From positions 124,001-188,000 of the forward strand of contig NZ_OY782759.1 in the NCBI RefSeq assembly GCF_963678195.1: a stretch of 64,000 nucleotides of DNA. The letters are read 5' to 3'. Origin of the DNA: an uncultured Hyphomonas sp. (GTDB taxonomy: Bacteria; Pseudomonadota; Alphaproteobacteria; Caulobacterales; Hyphomonadaceae). The position numbers were made by a program, and so were the translations under genes. Below are positions 8,667 through 18,719 of the stretch, piece by piece. The notes under the pieces are model-generated. The model searched no databases. It was not told the DNA's origin and saw only the letters and a program-made list of their open reading frames with translations. Every line of letters begins with the position of its first letter. Position 1 is the stretch's first letter.

Positions 8667-10367
8667 ATGAGCACCGGCGAAATGGTTCAGGAAAAGCAAT
8701 CTGCGGTCATGGACGGCCTCACGGCCACGATGCGCGACGCCCTCGGCGCGCTCGACACTTATGCGGCCGCCGCCACATCCGGCGCGCGCGGCGAACTGGT
8801 CGGCGAAGACGGCCGCCCGGACCGCAAGGCGTTTGAGCGCCACCAGCACCTCGCCCACGGCCTGTCCTGGCTGGTCACCTATGTCGAGACGCTGCGCCAG
8901 GTGTCCGAATGGGCCTCCCGCCTGGAAGCCGAAGGCCGGTTCGGCCAGGTCGAGGCCCTGCTCTCCCAGATCCTGTTCAGCGAATACTGCGCCCAGATCG
9001 TCGGCGGCATTCCGATGAACCAGGGCGAGACCATCCGCCCGCACGAACTTGGCAGCCTGGACGCGTCCGAAACGCTGTTCGCAGATCCGGCGGTCAAAAA
9101 GCTCATCACCGAAGGCAAGACGCCGGCCTCCATGGCCGAAGCCGCCGCCCTCCTGCCGGACGCCCTGACGCGCAACACGGTCGAGGAAACCGGCCTCGAC
9201 GAAACCATGAGCATGGTGCGCGAACAGTTCGCCAAATATGCCTCCGAACGCATCAAGCCGCACGCCCATGGCTGGCACCTGCGCAATGATTACATCCCGA
9301 TGGACGTGGTCAATGAGATGGCGGAGCTCGGCGTATTCGGCCTGACCATTCCGGAAGACTTCGGCGGCCTCGGCATGGGCAAGACGGCGATGTGCGTCGT
9401 CTCCGAGGAACTGTCGCGCGGCTATATCGGCACCGGCTCGCTCGGCACCCGGTCTGAAATAGCAGCCGAACTGATCCTGATCGGCGGCACACCGGAGCAG
9501 AAGGAAAAATGGCTGCCGATGATCGCCAGCGGCGAGATCCTTCCGACGGCTGTCTTTACCGAACCGAACACCGGCTCCGACCTCGGCTCCCTGCGCACAC
9601 GCGCGGTGAAGGACGAAGACGGCGCAAACTACACGATCACCGGCAACAAGACCTGGATCACCCACCCTGTGCGCGCAGACGTGATGACGCTGCTGGCCCG
9701 GACTGATCCGGCGACGAACAATTTCTCCGGCCTTTCCATGTTCCTGGCCGAAAAGCCGCGCGGCGACGACGCCAATCCGTTCCCCGCCGACGGCATGACC
9801 GGCGGCGAGATCGAAGTGCTCGGTTATCGCGGCATGAAGGAATACGAGATCGGCTTCGACGAATTCAAGGTGAAGTCCGAGAACCTGCTCGGCGGCGTCG
9901 AAGGCCAGGGCTTCAAGCATTTGATGGCCACGTTCGAAAGCGCCCGTATCCAGACGGCTGCCCGCGCCATCGGCGTGGCGCAGAACGCGTTCGAGACCGG
10001 CCTTCAGTACGCCCTCGACCGCAACCAGTTCGGCAAGCCGATCTTCGAGTTCCCGCGCGTCGCCAACAAACTGGTGATGATGGCCGCCGAACTCGTCGGC
10101 GTCCGCCAGCTGACCTATTACTCCGCCCGCAAGAAGGACGAAGGCAAACGCTGCGACCTGGAAGCCGGCATGGCCAAGCTGCTTGGCGCCCGCGTGGCCT
10201 GGGCCGCGGCCGACAATGCTGTGCAGATCCATGGCGGCAATGGCTTCGCCCTGGAATACACGATCAGCCGCATCCTGCAGGATGCCCGCATCCTCAATAT
10301 CTTCGAGGGTGCCGGCGAAGTGCAGGCCATGGTCATCGCACGCCGTCTGGTCGAGGGGGGCAACTAG
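8667..10367 (+). CDS. mcd: (2S)-methylsuccinyl-CoA dehydrogenase, ethylmalonyl-CoA pathway
   Basis: FAD enzyme oxidising (2S)-methylsuccinyl-CoA to mesaconyl-CoA during acetyl-CoA assimilation without isocitrate lyase. The 566-residue protein is longer than ordinary acyl-CoA dehydrogenases (about 380) because of an N-terminal extension of roughly 165 residues (RHQHLAHGLSWLVTYVETLRQ region), a feature of Mcd. The catalytic domain then follows: VFTEPNTGSDLGSLRTRAV, KTWITHPVRADVMTLL, the ESARIQTAARAIGVAQNAF region, RNQFGKPIFEFP and the terminal QIHGGNGFALEY. The match to Rhodobacter Mcd is from memory but extends over the whole length. Start 8667 has AAAAGGGGCAAGG upstream; earlier in-frame codons overlap the SDR gene. 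Confidence 0.88.
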   Translation: MSTGEMVQEKQSAVMDGLTATMRDALGALDTYAAAATSGARGELVGEDGRPDRKAFERHQHLAHGLSWLVTYVETLRQVSEWASRLEAEGRFGQVEALLSQILFSEYCAQIVGGIPMNQGETIRPHELGSLDASETLFADPAVKKLITEGKTPASMAEAAALLPDALTRNTVEETGLDETMSMVREQFAKYASERIKPHAHGWHLRNDYIPMDVVNEMAELGVFGLTIPEDFGGLGMGKTAMCVVSEELSRGYIGTGSLGTRSEIAAELILIGGTPEQKEKWLPMIASGEILPTAVFTEPNTGSDLGSLRTRAVKDEDGANYTITGNKTWITHPVRADVMTLLARTDPATNNFSGLSMFLAEKPRGDDANPFPADGMTGGEIEVLGYRGMKEYEIGFDEFKVKSENLLGGVEGQGFKHLMATFESARIQTAARAIGVAQNAFETGLQYALDRNQFGKPIFEFPRVANKLVMMAAELVGVRQLTYYSARKKDEGKRCDLEAGMAKLLGARVAWAAADNAVQIHGGNGFALEYTISRILQDARILNIFEGAGEVQAMVIARRLVEGGN

Positions 10368-10406
10368 CCCCCACCGCCTTTCCGGGCCTGTCAGTCTGTA
10401 GGCGAT

Positions 10407-11246
10407 CTATTCCGCAGGCGGGACGTGTTCGTAGACGCGGACCCAGTCGACAATGAATTTGTCAGGGAAACTTGCCGGGTCCGGCACGTTCGCCCACCAC
10501 TTGTTCGCTGCGCCATCAGTCGTATCGACCTCACCGGACAGTTTCACCCAGAGCGGCACCTGGGAGACGCCGCCCGCAGACGTGCGCCAGGTTTCGTCGC
10601 CATCGACATAGAAGATGTATTTGTCCGGGAACCATTCCAGCGTGAATGTGTGCCAGCCCTTCCGGATACCCGGCCGCATGGAAGCAAACACGCTCCACTG
10701 ATGGTCTTCCTCATAGCTGTCCCAGTGCAGGGCGTGGTTCACCTTGTCGGTCCAGCCGAAGGTTTCCATGATGTCGACTTCCGTCCCGTCCCGGCCGGAC
10801 CCGTCGACATTGTGCACAGAGCGGGAGAACAGCCAGAAGGCTGACCACCACCCTGCCGACCGGGGCAGTTTCGCACGCACTTCGAACCGGCCGAACGCCT
10901 GTTCGAACTTGCCCTCCGTCGAGACCATCGCGCTGGCATAGTCGTAAGGATCGGAATCCTCTTGCGGGTTCCGGTTCTCGATCACGCTGGTGCGGATGAT
11001 GAGTTGGCCGAGGCCATTGAGGTAGGCATTGCCCGCGTCCCACCAGCCATCCGGCCCGTTCCTGTTGGGCCGGCGGTTGTATTCCCTGGAAATCCATTTG
11101 TCCGGATCCGGACGGCCCTTGCCACTGAATTCGTCCTGGAACACCAGGCGCCATTCCGGCGACTGTTCATCCAGCGCCGAAAAGGTCGGGGTTTCACAGG
11201 CCGAGACGAACAGGGCCAGGAACAGGGGCGCAATGAGGCGTTTCAT
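10407..11246 (-). CDS. GH16-family beta-glucanase/agarase-like lipoprotein
   Basis: Predicted outer-membrane or periplasmic lipoprotein (signal peptide 1-16, lipobox FVSAC, Cys17), 279 residues, with one glycoside hydrolase family 16 domain (about 35-275). The catalytic signature E-x-D-x-x-E is intact in EVDIMETFG (Glu156 nucleophile, Asp158, Glu161 acid/base). This spacing is the beta-bulge form typical of laminarinases and agarases. WWSAFWLF and WHTFTLEWFPDKYIFYVDG are conserved sugar-cleft segments. It likely cleaves beta-glucan or algal galactan. It lies 6 bases downstream of the lactonase-like lipoprotein gene and is probably co-transcribed with it. Confidence 0.9.
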   Translation of the reverse strand: MKRLIAPLFLALFVSACETPTFSALDEQSPEWRLVFQDEFSGKGRPDPDKWISREYNRRPNRNGPDGWWDAGNAYLNGLGQLIIRTSVIENRNPQEDSDPYDYASAMVSTEGKFEQAFGRFEVRAKLPRSAGWWSAFWLFSRSVHNVDGSGRDGTEVDIMETFGWTDKVNHALHWDSYEEDHQWSVFASMRPGIRKGWHTFTLEWFPDKYIFYVDGDETWRTSAGGVSQVPLWVKLSGEVDTTDGAANKWWANVPDPASFPDKFIVDWVRVYEHVPPAE

Positions 11247-11252
11247 GCCTCC

Positions 11253-12152
11253 CTACCGGATCATGCCGCTGAGCGGCTCAACATCATCCGGTTCGTGTTG
11301 CAGGATCACTTTCGCGCCGAGTTCATCGGCCAGCGCTTCGAACTTGTCCATGGAGGCCAGCGTTTCCGGCTCGCTCCAGTTAAAGCGCGGCACGCGGCGA
11401 AGCTCGCGGCTCTCCTTGCGGTGATACAGGTCGCCTGCGAGCAGGACCGGGCCGCTTTCCGGCATGTCCAGCAACAGGACGGAGTGCCCCGGCGTGTGGC
11501 CCGGCATTTCGATGATTTTCACCGTGCCGTCGCCGAAAACATCATAATCGCCGCTGATCTTCTCCACCTTCAGCGGGGCGAAGGCCGCCCACATCGCCGC
11601 GAGCTGCGGGTCGGCATTGGACTCGGTGCCTTCCGGCGGGAACATGTCGTTGTACTCGTCTTCCTGCACGATCCAGGTGGCGTTCTGAACCTGGCCAACC
11701 TGTCCGATATGATCGAAATGGTCGTGCGAGAGAGAGACATAGTCGATATCGTCCGGCGCTAGGCCGAGATCGGCCAGCTGTGCGGTGATCGTCTTGTCGA
11801 GCGAGACATTGAAGATGCCGCCAAGATTCTGCTCCCCGGCGCCGGCCAGCATGCCCGGCAGGCCAAGATCCCACAGCAGGCGGCCATCCGGATGATTGAT
11901 GACATAGCAGGTGTCGGTGAATGTGTCGGTCTGGCCGGCATAGTCCCCGGCGCTGGAGAAGGCATCAAGATCAAGCACATTGATCGTGCCGCAGTCCAGC
12001 ACGTTTACCGTCAGCGGCACAGGCGCTTCGGCTTCGGCCACTTCTTCGGCGGCGGGCGCGTCTGCCGGCGTATCCGCCGGGGCTGCTTTCGGCGCACAGG
12101 CCGGTGCAAGCAGGAACGCAGTTGTGGCGAGCAACGCATGTGACAGGCGCAT
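11253..12152 (-). CDS. lactonase-like metallo-beta-lactamase-fold lipoprotein
   Basis: 299-residue lipoprotein (lipobox LLAPAC, Cys19), followed by an Ala/Pro/Glu-rich linker (about 20-45) and a metallo-beta-lactamase fold. Metal ligands are H-x-H-x-D-H (His143, His145, Asp147, His148 in SHDHFDHIGQ), the GHTPGHSVLLL histidine, the AGDLYH aspartate and a C-terminal HEPDD histidine. Overall layout resembles N-acyl-homoserine-lactone lactonases, but the lipid anchor puts it outside the cytoplasm; the true substrate is unknown. The start is at the signal peptide methionine; the longer reading frame overlaps hisI. Confidence 0.82.
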   Translation of the reverse strand: MRLSHALLATTAFLLAPACAPKAAPADTPADAPAAEEVAEAEAPVPLTVNVLDCGTINVLDLDAFSSAGDYAGQTDTFTDTCYVINHPDGRLLWDLGLPGMLAGAGEQNLGGIFNVSLDKTITAQLADLGLAPDDIDYVSLSHDHFDHIGQVGQVQNATWIVQEDEYNDMFPPEGTESNADPQLAAMWAAFAPLKVEKISGDYDVFGDGTVKIIEMPGHTPGHSVLLLDMPESGPVLLAGDLYHRKESRELRRVPRFNWSEPETLASMDKFEALADELGAKVILQHEPDDVEPLSGMIR

Positions 12153-12195
12153 CGGAACCCCCTTCAGTTCTCTGAAATACCCAGTGAGGGGGAGC

Positions 12196-12597
12196 CTAAC
12201 CCATGTCCGGATCGCGGGAAAGCGCAGACCCGTCAAAGGGGACAATGCGGTAAAAGCAACTCGCCCGGCCGGTGTGACAGGCCCCGCCGGTCTGCTTTAC
12301 CTTCAGCAGGACCGCGTCCTGGTCGCAGTCTATCCGCACCTCGACCACTTCCTGTGTGTGGCCGGAGGTTTCACCCTTTACCCACAATTCGCCGCGCGAA
12401 CGGGACCAGTAAGTGGCCCGGCGCGTCTCCAGCGTGGCGGCCAGTGCGTCGGCGTTCATCCAGGCCATCATCAGCACATCGCCGGTGTCAGCGTCCTGCG
12501 CGATCGCGGCGATCAGGCCGTCGGCATTGAATTTCGGGCGCAGGTCCGGCGTCTCGTCCTGCGCACTGCCGGAAAGGGGGAGCGGAAATTGAGTCAT
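12196..12597 (-). CDS. hisI: phosphoribosyl-AMP cyclohydrolase
   Basis: Third step of histidine synthesis: hydrolytic ring opening of phosphoribosyl-AMP. At 133 residues it is the stand-alone form without the HisE domain. The zinc and magnesium sites are present in [15 protein letters not shown] and [15 protein letters not shown], with [26 protein letters not shown] as the family core. The ATG at 12597 has GGAG five bases upstream; an in-frame GTG six codons earlier sits directly on the purine-rich tract and is less likely. No other his genes are nearby. Confidence 0.94.
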   Translation of the reverse strand: MTQFPLPLSGSAQDETPDLRPKFNADGLIAAIAQDADTGDVLMMAWMNADALAATLETRRATYWSRSRGELWVKGETSGHTQEVVEVRIDCDQDAVLLKVKQTGGACHTGRASCFYRIVPFDGSALSRDPDMG

Positions 12598-12695
12598 GCC
12601 CGCTCCATACGTCACCCCTCCCCTTCGCGCCAGCCAGAGTCTAGGCTGCGCTTATAAGAGTCCAAACCGGACCAACCCATGACGGAGGCATGACC

Positions 12696-13511
12696 ATGGC
12701 GGATTATGAGCAGATCCTGAGCGACACAAAAGACGGGGTGCTGACACTGACCCTCAACCGGCCCGACCGGCTGAACGCGTGGACCGATGTCATGCACAAT
12801 GAGCTGAAACACGCCATCGTCACCGCCAGCAGTGATGACGCCGTGCGCGTGATCGTCGTGACCGGCGCCGGGCGCGGCTTCTGCGCCGGGGCGGACATGG
12901 AGGTGCTGCAGGGCATTCAGGGCGGCGCGCGCGACCGGCTGACGGAAATCGAGGAGGCCCCGTCCGATGTGCGGGATCTCTATCCCGGCCGGTTCGGCTA
13001 TATGTATGCCTGCCCGAAACCGATCATCGCGGCGATCAATGGCGCGTGCGCCGGGATCGGCCTGATCTTCGCCCTGTTCGCGGACCTGCGCTATGCCGCC
13101 GCCGAGGCAAAGTTCACCACCGCCTTTGCCCAGCGCGGCCTGATTGCAGAGCATGGCATCGCCTGGCTGCTGCCACGGCTGATCGGTGAGGCGAAGGCGC
13201 TGGACCTGTTGTTCACCGCCCGCAAGTTTACCGGGGCCGATGCCGCTGAGCTGGGCCTCGTCAACGACGCCCTGCCGGTCGGCGAACTGATGGGCAATGT
13301 CCAGCACACCGCGCACCATCTGGCCAATATGGTCTCCCCCCGCTCCATCGCGGTGATGAAACAGCAGGTCCGCAAGACCTATTTCCAGAGTTTCGGCGAC
13401 TCTCTTGCAGACGCAGATGCTGCAATGGAGGAAAGCTTCACCACATTCGACTTCAAGGAAGGCGTGGCGAGCTTTGTGGAGCGCCGCGACCCGGCATTCA
13501 AAGGACGATAG
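12696..13511 (+). CDS. enoyl-CoA hydratase/isomerase family protein
   Basis: Crotonase-fold enzyme of 271 residues. Oxyanion-hole segments GRGFCAGADM and NGACAGIGLIFALFADLRY are clear, and AQRGLIAEHG carries the expected catalytic glutamate. It probably hydrates an enoyl-CoA. Start 12696 fits GGAGG at 12684-12688; the ATG at 12690 is too close to it. It sits 7 bases before an HMG-CoA lyase-like gene, so a role in leucine or related branched-chain acyl-CoA breakdown is plausible. No liu-type carboxylase genes are in the window, so that stays inference. Confidence 0.88.
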   Translation: MADYEQILSDTKDGVLTLTLNRPDRLNAWTDVMHNELKHAIVTASSDDAVRVIVVTGAGRGFCAGADMEVLQGIQGGARDRLTEIEEAPSDVRDLYPGRFGYMYACPKPIIAAINGACAGIGLIFALFADLRYAAAEAKFTTAFAQRGLIAEHGIAWLLPRLIGEAKALDLLFTARKFTGADAAELGLVNDALPVGELMGNVQHTAHHLANMVSPRSIAVMKQQVRKTYFQSFGDSLADADAAMEESFTTFDFKEGVASFVERRDPAFKGR

Positions 13512-13518
13512 GAGAGCC

Positions 13519-14433
13519 ATGACCCGCCGCATCGACATTGTGGAAGTCGGCCCGCGCGACGGGCTGCAGAACGATCCTGCAAACCTGACCGTTGAGCAGA
13601 AGCTGGAATTCATCGCCCGCCTCGAAGCGGCCGGGGTGAAGCGGATGGAATCCGGCAGCTTCGTGAACCCCAAGGCCGTGCCGAAAATGGCGGACAGCCC
13701 GGCCGTCTTCGCCGGGCTCGACCGGTCGACGCCGACACGCCACATCGCGCTTGCCCTCAATGAGAAAGGCATGCGGCGCGCCATCGATGCGAAGGCGGAC
13801 GAGATCAATTTCGTGCTGGTGGCCAGTGAAACCTTCGGCCGCAAGAACCAGGGCATGAGCCCGCAGGACAGCGCCGACATGCTGGCCCAGTGCGCACCGC
13901 TGGCGCATGAGGCGGGCATTCCCCTCTCCGCCACGATCTCTGTCGCCTTTGGCGACCCCTATGATGGAGAGGTCGACCTTGGCGTGGTGGCCAATCTTGC
14001 GGCCCAGTCACAGCGCGCGGGCGTCGCGGAACTGGCGCTCGGCGACACGATTGGCGTGGCGGACCCGTGGGCCGTGCGCCGCGCCATCGAACGGGTACGG
14101 ATGGAAGCACCGGACGTTTACCTGCGCATGCACTTCCATGACACGCGCGGACAGGCATTGGCAAATGTCGCAGCAGCCGTGGATGCGGGCGTGGACGTCA
14201 TCGATGCCAGCTGCGGCGGCATCGGCGGCTGCCCCTTCGCCCCGGCGGCGACGGGCAATGTGGCGACAGAGGATGTCGTCTACATGCTGGAACGCGGCGG
14301 CTTCGAAACCGGGCTGGACCTCGGCAAGCTGATCGACACGGCAAAGTGGCTGGAAACAGTGCTGCAGCACCCGGTCAGCTCAGCGCTGAGCAAGGCGGGC
14401 GGGTTTCCGGTGAAAAGCGACGCTACTTCTTAG
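13519..14433 (+). CDS. hydroxymethylglutaryl-CoA lyase family protein
   Basis: TIM-barrel lyase of 304 residues that would split 3-hydroxy-3-methylglutaryl-CoA (or a related CoA ester) to acetoacetate and acetyl-CoA. Key motifs are [11 protein letters not shown] (catalytic Arg13, Asp14), the metal-binding HFHDTRG, and [15 protein letters not shown] with the mobile-loop cysteine. GGAGAG lies four bases upstream of the start. Its 3' end overlaps the oppositely oriented cobT by 11 bases (14423-14433), an unusually tight tail-to-tail junction. Confidence 0.92.
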   Translation: MTRRIDIVEVGPRDGLQNDPANLTVEQKLEFIARLEAAGVKRMESGSFVNPKAVPKMADSPAVFAGLDRSTPTRHIALALNEKGMRRAIDAKADEINFVLVASETFGRKNQGMSPQDSADMLAQCAPLAHEAGIPLSATISVAFGDPYDGEVDLGVVANLAAQSQRAGVAELALGDTIGVADPWAVRRAIERVRMEAPDVYLRMHFHDTRGQALANVAAAVDAGVDVIDASCGGIGGCPFAPAATGNVATEDVVYMLERGGFETGLDLGKLIDTAKWLETVLQHPVSSALSKAGGFPVKSDATS

Positions 14434-16423
14434 CGCCCTTCACTTCCTGCAGAGAGGTGGTCTTCACGGCGCGGCCGATGTCGACCTTTTTGCCTTTGCC
14501 ATAGGAGGGCGCGCCGCTGGTGGCGCCTGAGACGGCGCCGGGGCGGACGGTGCGTTCCGTCAGCGGAGGAATGGCCATGGCCTTCGGGTTCGGCTGGTTC
14601 TCGTCGAACAGGCTGGCGAGCTGGTCCGTCATCGCACCGCCGAGTTGCTCCGCATCCACAATGGTGACCGCGCGCTTGTAATAGCGCGTCACATCGTGGC
14701 CGATGCCGATAGCGATCAGTTCCACAGGGCTGCGCGTTTCGATCTCTTCGATCACCTGGCGCAAATGGCGCTCAAGATAATTGCCAACATTCACATTGAG
14801 GGTGGAATCGTCGACCGGCGCACCATCGGAAATCACCATCAGGATCTTGCGCTGCTCGGTCCGCGCCAGCAGACGGTCATGCGCCCAGAGCAGCGCTTCG
14901 CCGTCGATATTCTCTTTCAGCAGGCCTTCGCGCATCATCAGGCCGAGATTCCGGCGCGCGCGGCGCCAGGGGGCGTCGGCCTGTTTGTAGACGATATGGC
15001 GCACATCATTCAGGCGCCCCGGAGAAGACGGCTTGCCCGCTTTCACCCAGTCCTCGCGCGACAGGCCGCCTTTCCACGCCTTGGTGGTGAAGCCCAGCAC
15101 TTCCGTCTTCACATTGCAGCGCTCCAGCGTGCGGGCCAGAATGTCCGCACACAGCGCCGCCACCATGATCGGACGCCCGCGCATGGAGCCGGAATTGTCC
15201 AGCAGCAGCGTCACGATCGTGTCGCGGAATTCGGAATCGTCTTCCTGCTTGAACGACAGCGGCGCGGTCGGATCGGTGATGACGCGGGTCAGGCGGGCGG
15301 TGTCCAGCACGCCCTCTTCCAGATCGAAGCTCCACGACCGATTCTGCTGTGCCATCAGCAGGCGTTGCAGCTTGTTCGCCAATTTCGAGACCGCGCCTTG
15401 CAGGCCCTGCAGCTGGTGATCCAGATAGGCGCGCAGGCGTGTCAGCTCTTCGGCGTCGCAAAGGTCAGGCGCCTGGGCGACTTCGTCATGCTCACGCGTG
15501 AAGACCGAATAGGTGAACCGGTCCTTGTCGTCGCCATCGCGGAAATTCGGGCGCAGCGGCTGGGTGCCGTCTTCCTCGTCATCCGGCGTGTCGTCGGATT
15601 CCATGTCCATGTCCTGATCGACAGAGACATTGGTTTCCTCACCTTCCATTTCATCCGTGTCGCCGGCGTCCATCTGCTCGGCGGAGGCGCCCATCTCCTC
15701 CTCGGACTGCATGTCCTGATCGCCCTGGTCCGGCTGCTGCTCGGACTCCATTTCGCTGTCCTGCTGGTCGTCGCTGGTTTCAGCATCCTCGCCCGGCGCA
15801 TCGGTGGCCGTCAGGTCGCGGATCATGTCGCGCACGGTGCGGGCAAATCGGGGCTGATCGTGCAGCTGGGAGATCAGCTTGTCGAGCGCGTCGCCGGTCT
15901 TCTCGGCCACCTGCTCGCGCCAGACATCGGCAACACGGTTTGCCGCCTCCGGCAGAGCCCGGCCGGTCAGGCGCTCGCGCAGCAGGAATTCGATGGCGGG
16001 GGCCAGGACGGCCTCCGGTTCTTCGGTGCCCATGGCGAACTCGCCGGACTCGCAGCGATGCGTCAGCACAGCGTCCAGATTGTCCGCCGTGCCGCGCATG
16101 GCGTTTGCGCCGAGGCTTTCGATCCGGGCGGTTTCAGCCGCATCATAGACCTGCCGGGGCAGATCCCCCTGCGGACGATGCTTCATATGAGCGCCCGCAT
16201 CATGGTGCGCCTTGCGCAGCGCCACGGCATCAGCCTCGCCGCGGATCCGCGCCGCGACCTCTGCCGGCAGCGTGACAGGTGGCGGACGCAGGACGATCCG
16301 TTCGGCATCGGCGCCTGCCTCATTGCCAAAGCCGACTTCCACGTCCCGGTCGGCGCTCATCGCCTTGGTCGTCACGGCGAGCGCTTGCTTGAAGAGTTCC
16401 TGGGGGGTGGTGTCCTTGGCCAT
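14423..16423 (-). CDS. cobT: aerobic cobaltochelatase subunit CobT
   Basis: With CobS and CobN this inserts Co2+ into hydrogenobyrinate a,c-diamide in aerobic B12 synthesis; CobT is the MIDAS-bearing AAA+ partner. The 666-residue protein has an N-terminal domain, a long Asp/Glu/Met-rich acidic linker (about 215-300) and a C-terminal von Willebrand-type domain with MIDAS motif DNSGSMRG. CobS is encoded nearby on the same strand but a dienelactone hydrolase gene lies between. CobN is not in the window. Confidence 0.95.
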   Translation of the reverse strand: MAKDTTPQELFKQALAVTTKAMSADRDVEVGFGNEAGADAERIVLRPPPVTLPAEVAARIRGEADAVALRKAHHDAGAHMKHRPQGDLPRQVYDAAETARIESLGANAMRGTADNLDAVLTHRCESGEFAMGTEEPEAVLAPAIEFLLRERLTGRALPEAANRVADVWREQVAEKTGDALDKLISQLHDQPRFARTVRDMIRDLTATDAPGEDAETSDDQQDSEMESEQQPDQGDQDMQSEEEMGASAEQMDAGDTDEMEGEETNVSVDQDMDMESDDTPDDEEDGTQPLRPNFRDGDDKDRFTYSVFTREHDEVAQAPDLCDAEELTRLRAYLDHQLQGLQGAVSKLANKLQRLLMAQQNRSWSFDLEEGVLDTARLTRVITDPTAPLSFKQEDDSEFRDTIVTLLLDNSGSMRGRPIMVAALCADILARTLERCNVKTEVLGFTTKAWKGGLSREDWVKAGKPSSPGRLNDVRHIVYKQADAPWRRARRNLGLMMREGLLKENIDGEALLWAHDRLLARTEQRKILMVISDGAPVDDSTLNVNVGNYLERHLRQVIEEIETRSPVELIAIGIGHDVTRYYKRAVTIVDAEQLGGAMTDQLASLFDENQPNPKAMAIPPLTERTVRPGAVSGATSGAPSYGKGKKVDIGRAVKTTSLQEVKGAKK

Positions 16424-16455
16424 ATAAGTCTTGTCTTGTGCGCCTTCAGCGCAGT

Positions 16456-17136
16456 CTAGAAGCCGGCATCGGCCGCGGCCTGGTTGAACAGGTCGAGCGT
16501 GCGGCGGAAAGCGAGTTCGTCGGCATGGGCGTCATAATCGTCCGAACGCCGACGGGCAAAGCCGTGGCCGGCGTCATAGATATAGACCGGCACATCGCGC
16601 CGGGCCTGCTCGAACGCGCGCACGCCGTCCATCGGGATGTGTGCATCATGCTGGCCGAAATGGACGATGGTCGGGCATTTCGGCGACTGGTCCTTCGCGC
16701 CGGGCACGAGGCTGCCATAATAACCGCTGGCAGCGGAAAGTCCGTCCAGCTGGCAGGCAGCGAGATACGCCATCGACCCGCCATAGCAGAAACCGGTGAT
16801 GAAGACCGGCGCCTCCAGTTCGGCGATGCAGGCGGCAATGTCCGCCATCGCATTATCGAGCCCGTTGGCGCGGGCATAGCCGCCGCCCTGCGCGATGGCA
16901 TCGGGCGAATGGCTCTCTGTGGAGAAGCCTTTGTCCTGCCGGTCGAACATGGACGGCGCGAGCACTTCATAGCCCTCGGCGGCGAAACGTTTGCACGCTT
17001 CGATCATGTAGGAGTTCACGCCGAAAATTTCCTGCACCAAGACGAGGCCGCCCTTGCGTGCGCCCTGTGCCGATACATGCAGCGCATTGAACCGGAAGCC
17101 GTCACCGCTCGTCAGCTCGATGACCTTGGTGTTCAT
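16456..17136 (-). CDS. dienelactone hydrolase family protein
   Basis: Alpha/beta-hydrolase of 226 residues with the dienelactone-hydrolase nucleophile elbow G-F-C-Y-G-G (Cys117), followed by the expected acid in FGQHDAHIP and the histidine in [26 protein letters not shown] is the family N-terminal helix. The ATG starts one base after the cobS stop (TGAGATG), so it is translated with cobS, between cobS and cobT. It probably acts on small esters or lactones in the cytoplasm. Nothing in its sequence ties it to cobalamin. Confidence 0.9.
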   Translation of the reverse strand: MNTKVIELTSGDGFRFNALHVSAQGARKGGLVLVQEIFGVNSYMIEACKRFAAEGYEVLAPSMFDRQDKGFSTESHSPDAIAQGGGYARANGLDNAMADIAACIAELEAPVFITGFCYGGSMAYLAACQLDGLSAASGYYGSLVPGAKDQSPKCPTIVHFGQHDAHIPMDGVRAFEQARRDVPVYIYDAGHGFARRRSDDYDAHADELAFRRTLDLFNQAAADAGF

Positions 17137-17137
17137 C

Positions 17138-18121
17138 TCAGGCCACCTTCACCATCAGGGCGCTTTCGGGCAGTTCCTCGGCGAAGCAGCGCTGGTACAT
17201 CTCGGCCACCAGAGGCCGCTCCAGCTCGTCGCACTTGTTGAGGAAGGTCATGCGGAAGGCATGGCCGAGATTGCCGAAGATGGCGAAATTTTCTGCCCAG
17301 GTGATCACGGTCCGCGGGCTCATCACGGTGGAGAGATCACCGGACATGAAGGCGTTCCGCGTCAGGTCTGCCAGCGTCACCATCTTGGCCAGCGTGTCGT
17401 CGTCCACGCCGGTCGCCTTGGACTTCACGATCTCCACTTCGGCATCATGCTCCAGATAGTTCAGCGTGGTCACGATGTTCCAGCGGTCCATCTGGCCCTG
17501 GTTCAGCTGTTGCGTGCCATGGTAAAGCCCCGTCGTATCGCCGAGGCCGACCGTGTTGGTGGTCGAGAACAGGCGGAAATACGGGTTCGGCGCGATCACG
17601 CGGTTCTGGTCCAGCAGGGTCAGCTTGCCCGAGCTTTCCAGAACGCGCTGGATCACGAACATCACGTCCGGACGGCCGGCATCGTATTCGTCGAAGGTGA
17701 TCGCCACCGGGCGCTGAAGGGCCCATGGCAGGATACCTTCACGGAATTCTGTGATCTGCTGTCCGTCTTTCAGGACGATCGCGTCCTTGCCGACCATGTC
17801 GATCCGGCTGACATGGCTGTCGAGGTTGACCCGGATCATCGGCCAGTTGAGGCGCGCGGCCACCTGTTCGATGTGGGTGGATTTCCCGGTGCCGTGATAG
17901 CCCTGCACCATGACGCGGCGGTTGTGCTCGAAGCCTGCCAGGATCGCCAGCGTCGTCTGCGGGTCGAACCGGTAGGCGTCGTCAATCTCCGGAACATATT
18001 CGGTGCGGGTCTTGAAGCCATGCACCACCATGTCCGTATCGAGGCCGAAGACCTTGCGGACATTGATTTTCTCGGTCGGCTCCATGCCGTCCAGGGCGGT
18101 GGTGTCACTCATTACGGTCAT
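17138..18121 (-). CDS. cobS: aerobic cobaltochelatase subunit CobS
   Basis: AAA+ ATPase of 327 residues that drives cobalt insertion together with CobT and CobN. Walker A is GYHGTGKST (around residue 74), Walker B is VAITFDEYD, and the [19 protein letters not shown] segment is typical of CobS rather than MoxR or BchI. Two in-frame ATGs (18121 and 18112) are possible and neither has a strong ribosome-binding site. First gene of cobS-hydrolase-cobT. Confidence 0.95.
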   Translation of the reverse strand: MTVMSDTTALDGMEPTEKINVRKVFGLDTDMVVHGFKTRTEYVPEIDDAYRFDPQTTLAILAGFEHNRRVMVQGYHGTGKSTHIEQVAARLNWPMIRVNLDSHVSRIDMVGKDAIVLKDGQQITEFREGILPWALQRPVAITFDEYDAGRPDVMFVIQRVLESSGKLTLLDQNRVIAPNPYFRLFSTTNTVGLGDTTGLYHGTQQLNQGQMDRWNIVTTLNYLEHDAEVEIVKSKATGVDDDTLAKMVTLADLTRNAFMSGDLSTVMSPRTVITWAENFAIFGNLGHAFRMTFLNKCDELERPLVAEMYQRCFAEELPESALMVKVA

Positions 18122-18230
18122 TGCAAATATCTCAGGCTTCGGGAGGTCTAATCATACATCTAGGCTTCTAGCACGGCTACGTGTCCGGGCTAGTGCGACG
18201 TAGGGTAAATCCTGCAGCTGTTTCAGCCGG

Positions 18231-18695
18231 CTAGCGGTCTTCCGGGGCGGGTGCGCCGGAGCCCATATCGGCAATCCACTTCCAGCTGCCGTCCTCCTGA
18301 CGCTGCCAGACCGTGACATACTTGCCGTAGGATTCCCCTTCCTGCCCTTCCCGTGAGTAGGTGGCATAGCCCCAAGTATAGCCGAAATCCCCGCCCTTCC
18401 CGGCATGAGCGGCTTCCGGCGCCCATTCGACGATCATCTCCTCCGGCCACTGGGACGTCCACGCTTCGACGGCGGCCTTGCCCGTTTCCGGCACCCCGGC
18501 AGACGGGAAAATCGTGACGTCATCGGCGGCGAATTCGACGAAGGCCGGACCGGCACCGATCTCCAGTGCGCGGGCGGCAAAGGCCCGGTCGGCGGCGAGA
18601 AGCGCCTGTTCCGTGGCGGCGGGGGTGGAAGTGGTGGCACAGGCGGCAAGGCTCATCGCCGACAGGGCGATGAGACGCGGCATAAAAGGAGGCAT
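18231..18695 (-). CDS. lipoprotein with NTF2/SnoaL-like (DUF4440-type) domain
   Basis: 154-residue exported protein: signal sequence with lipobox SLAAC (Cys19), then a cone-shaped NTF2-like fold (ALLAADRAFAARALEIGAG, VTIFPSAGVPETGKAAVEAW, GYATYSREGQEGESYGKYVT, QRQEDGSWKWIADMG). Such domains bind small hydrophobic ligands or serve as catalytic pockets; no function can be assigned. Start supported by AAAGGAGAGG. It follows the amidohydrolase lipoprotein gene by 24 bases and is probably in the same transcript. Confidence 0.8.
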   Translation of the reverse strand: MPPFMPRLIALSAMSLAACATTSTPAATEQALLAADRAFAARALEIGAGPAFVEFAADDVTIFPSAGVPETGKAAVEAWTSQWPEEMIVEWAPEAAHAGKGGDFGYTWGYATYSREGQEGESYGKYVTVWQRQEDGSWKWIADMGSGAPAPEDR

Positions 18696-18719
18696 GCGCC
18701 TCTCCTTTAATTTGTACCC

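Noticed and set aside
8196-10232. 678-codon open frame on the minus strand opposite mcd, and similar long antisense frames opposite acnA (34626-37469) and upstream of phoD (22102-23103).
   Set aside because: Shadows of GC-rich coding: they lack start sites, recognisable motifs and sensible composition, while the genes on the other strand are clear family members.
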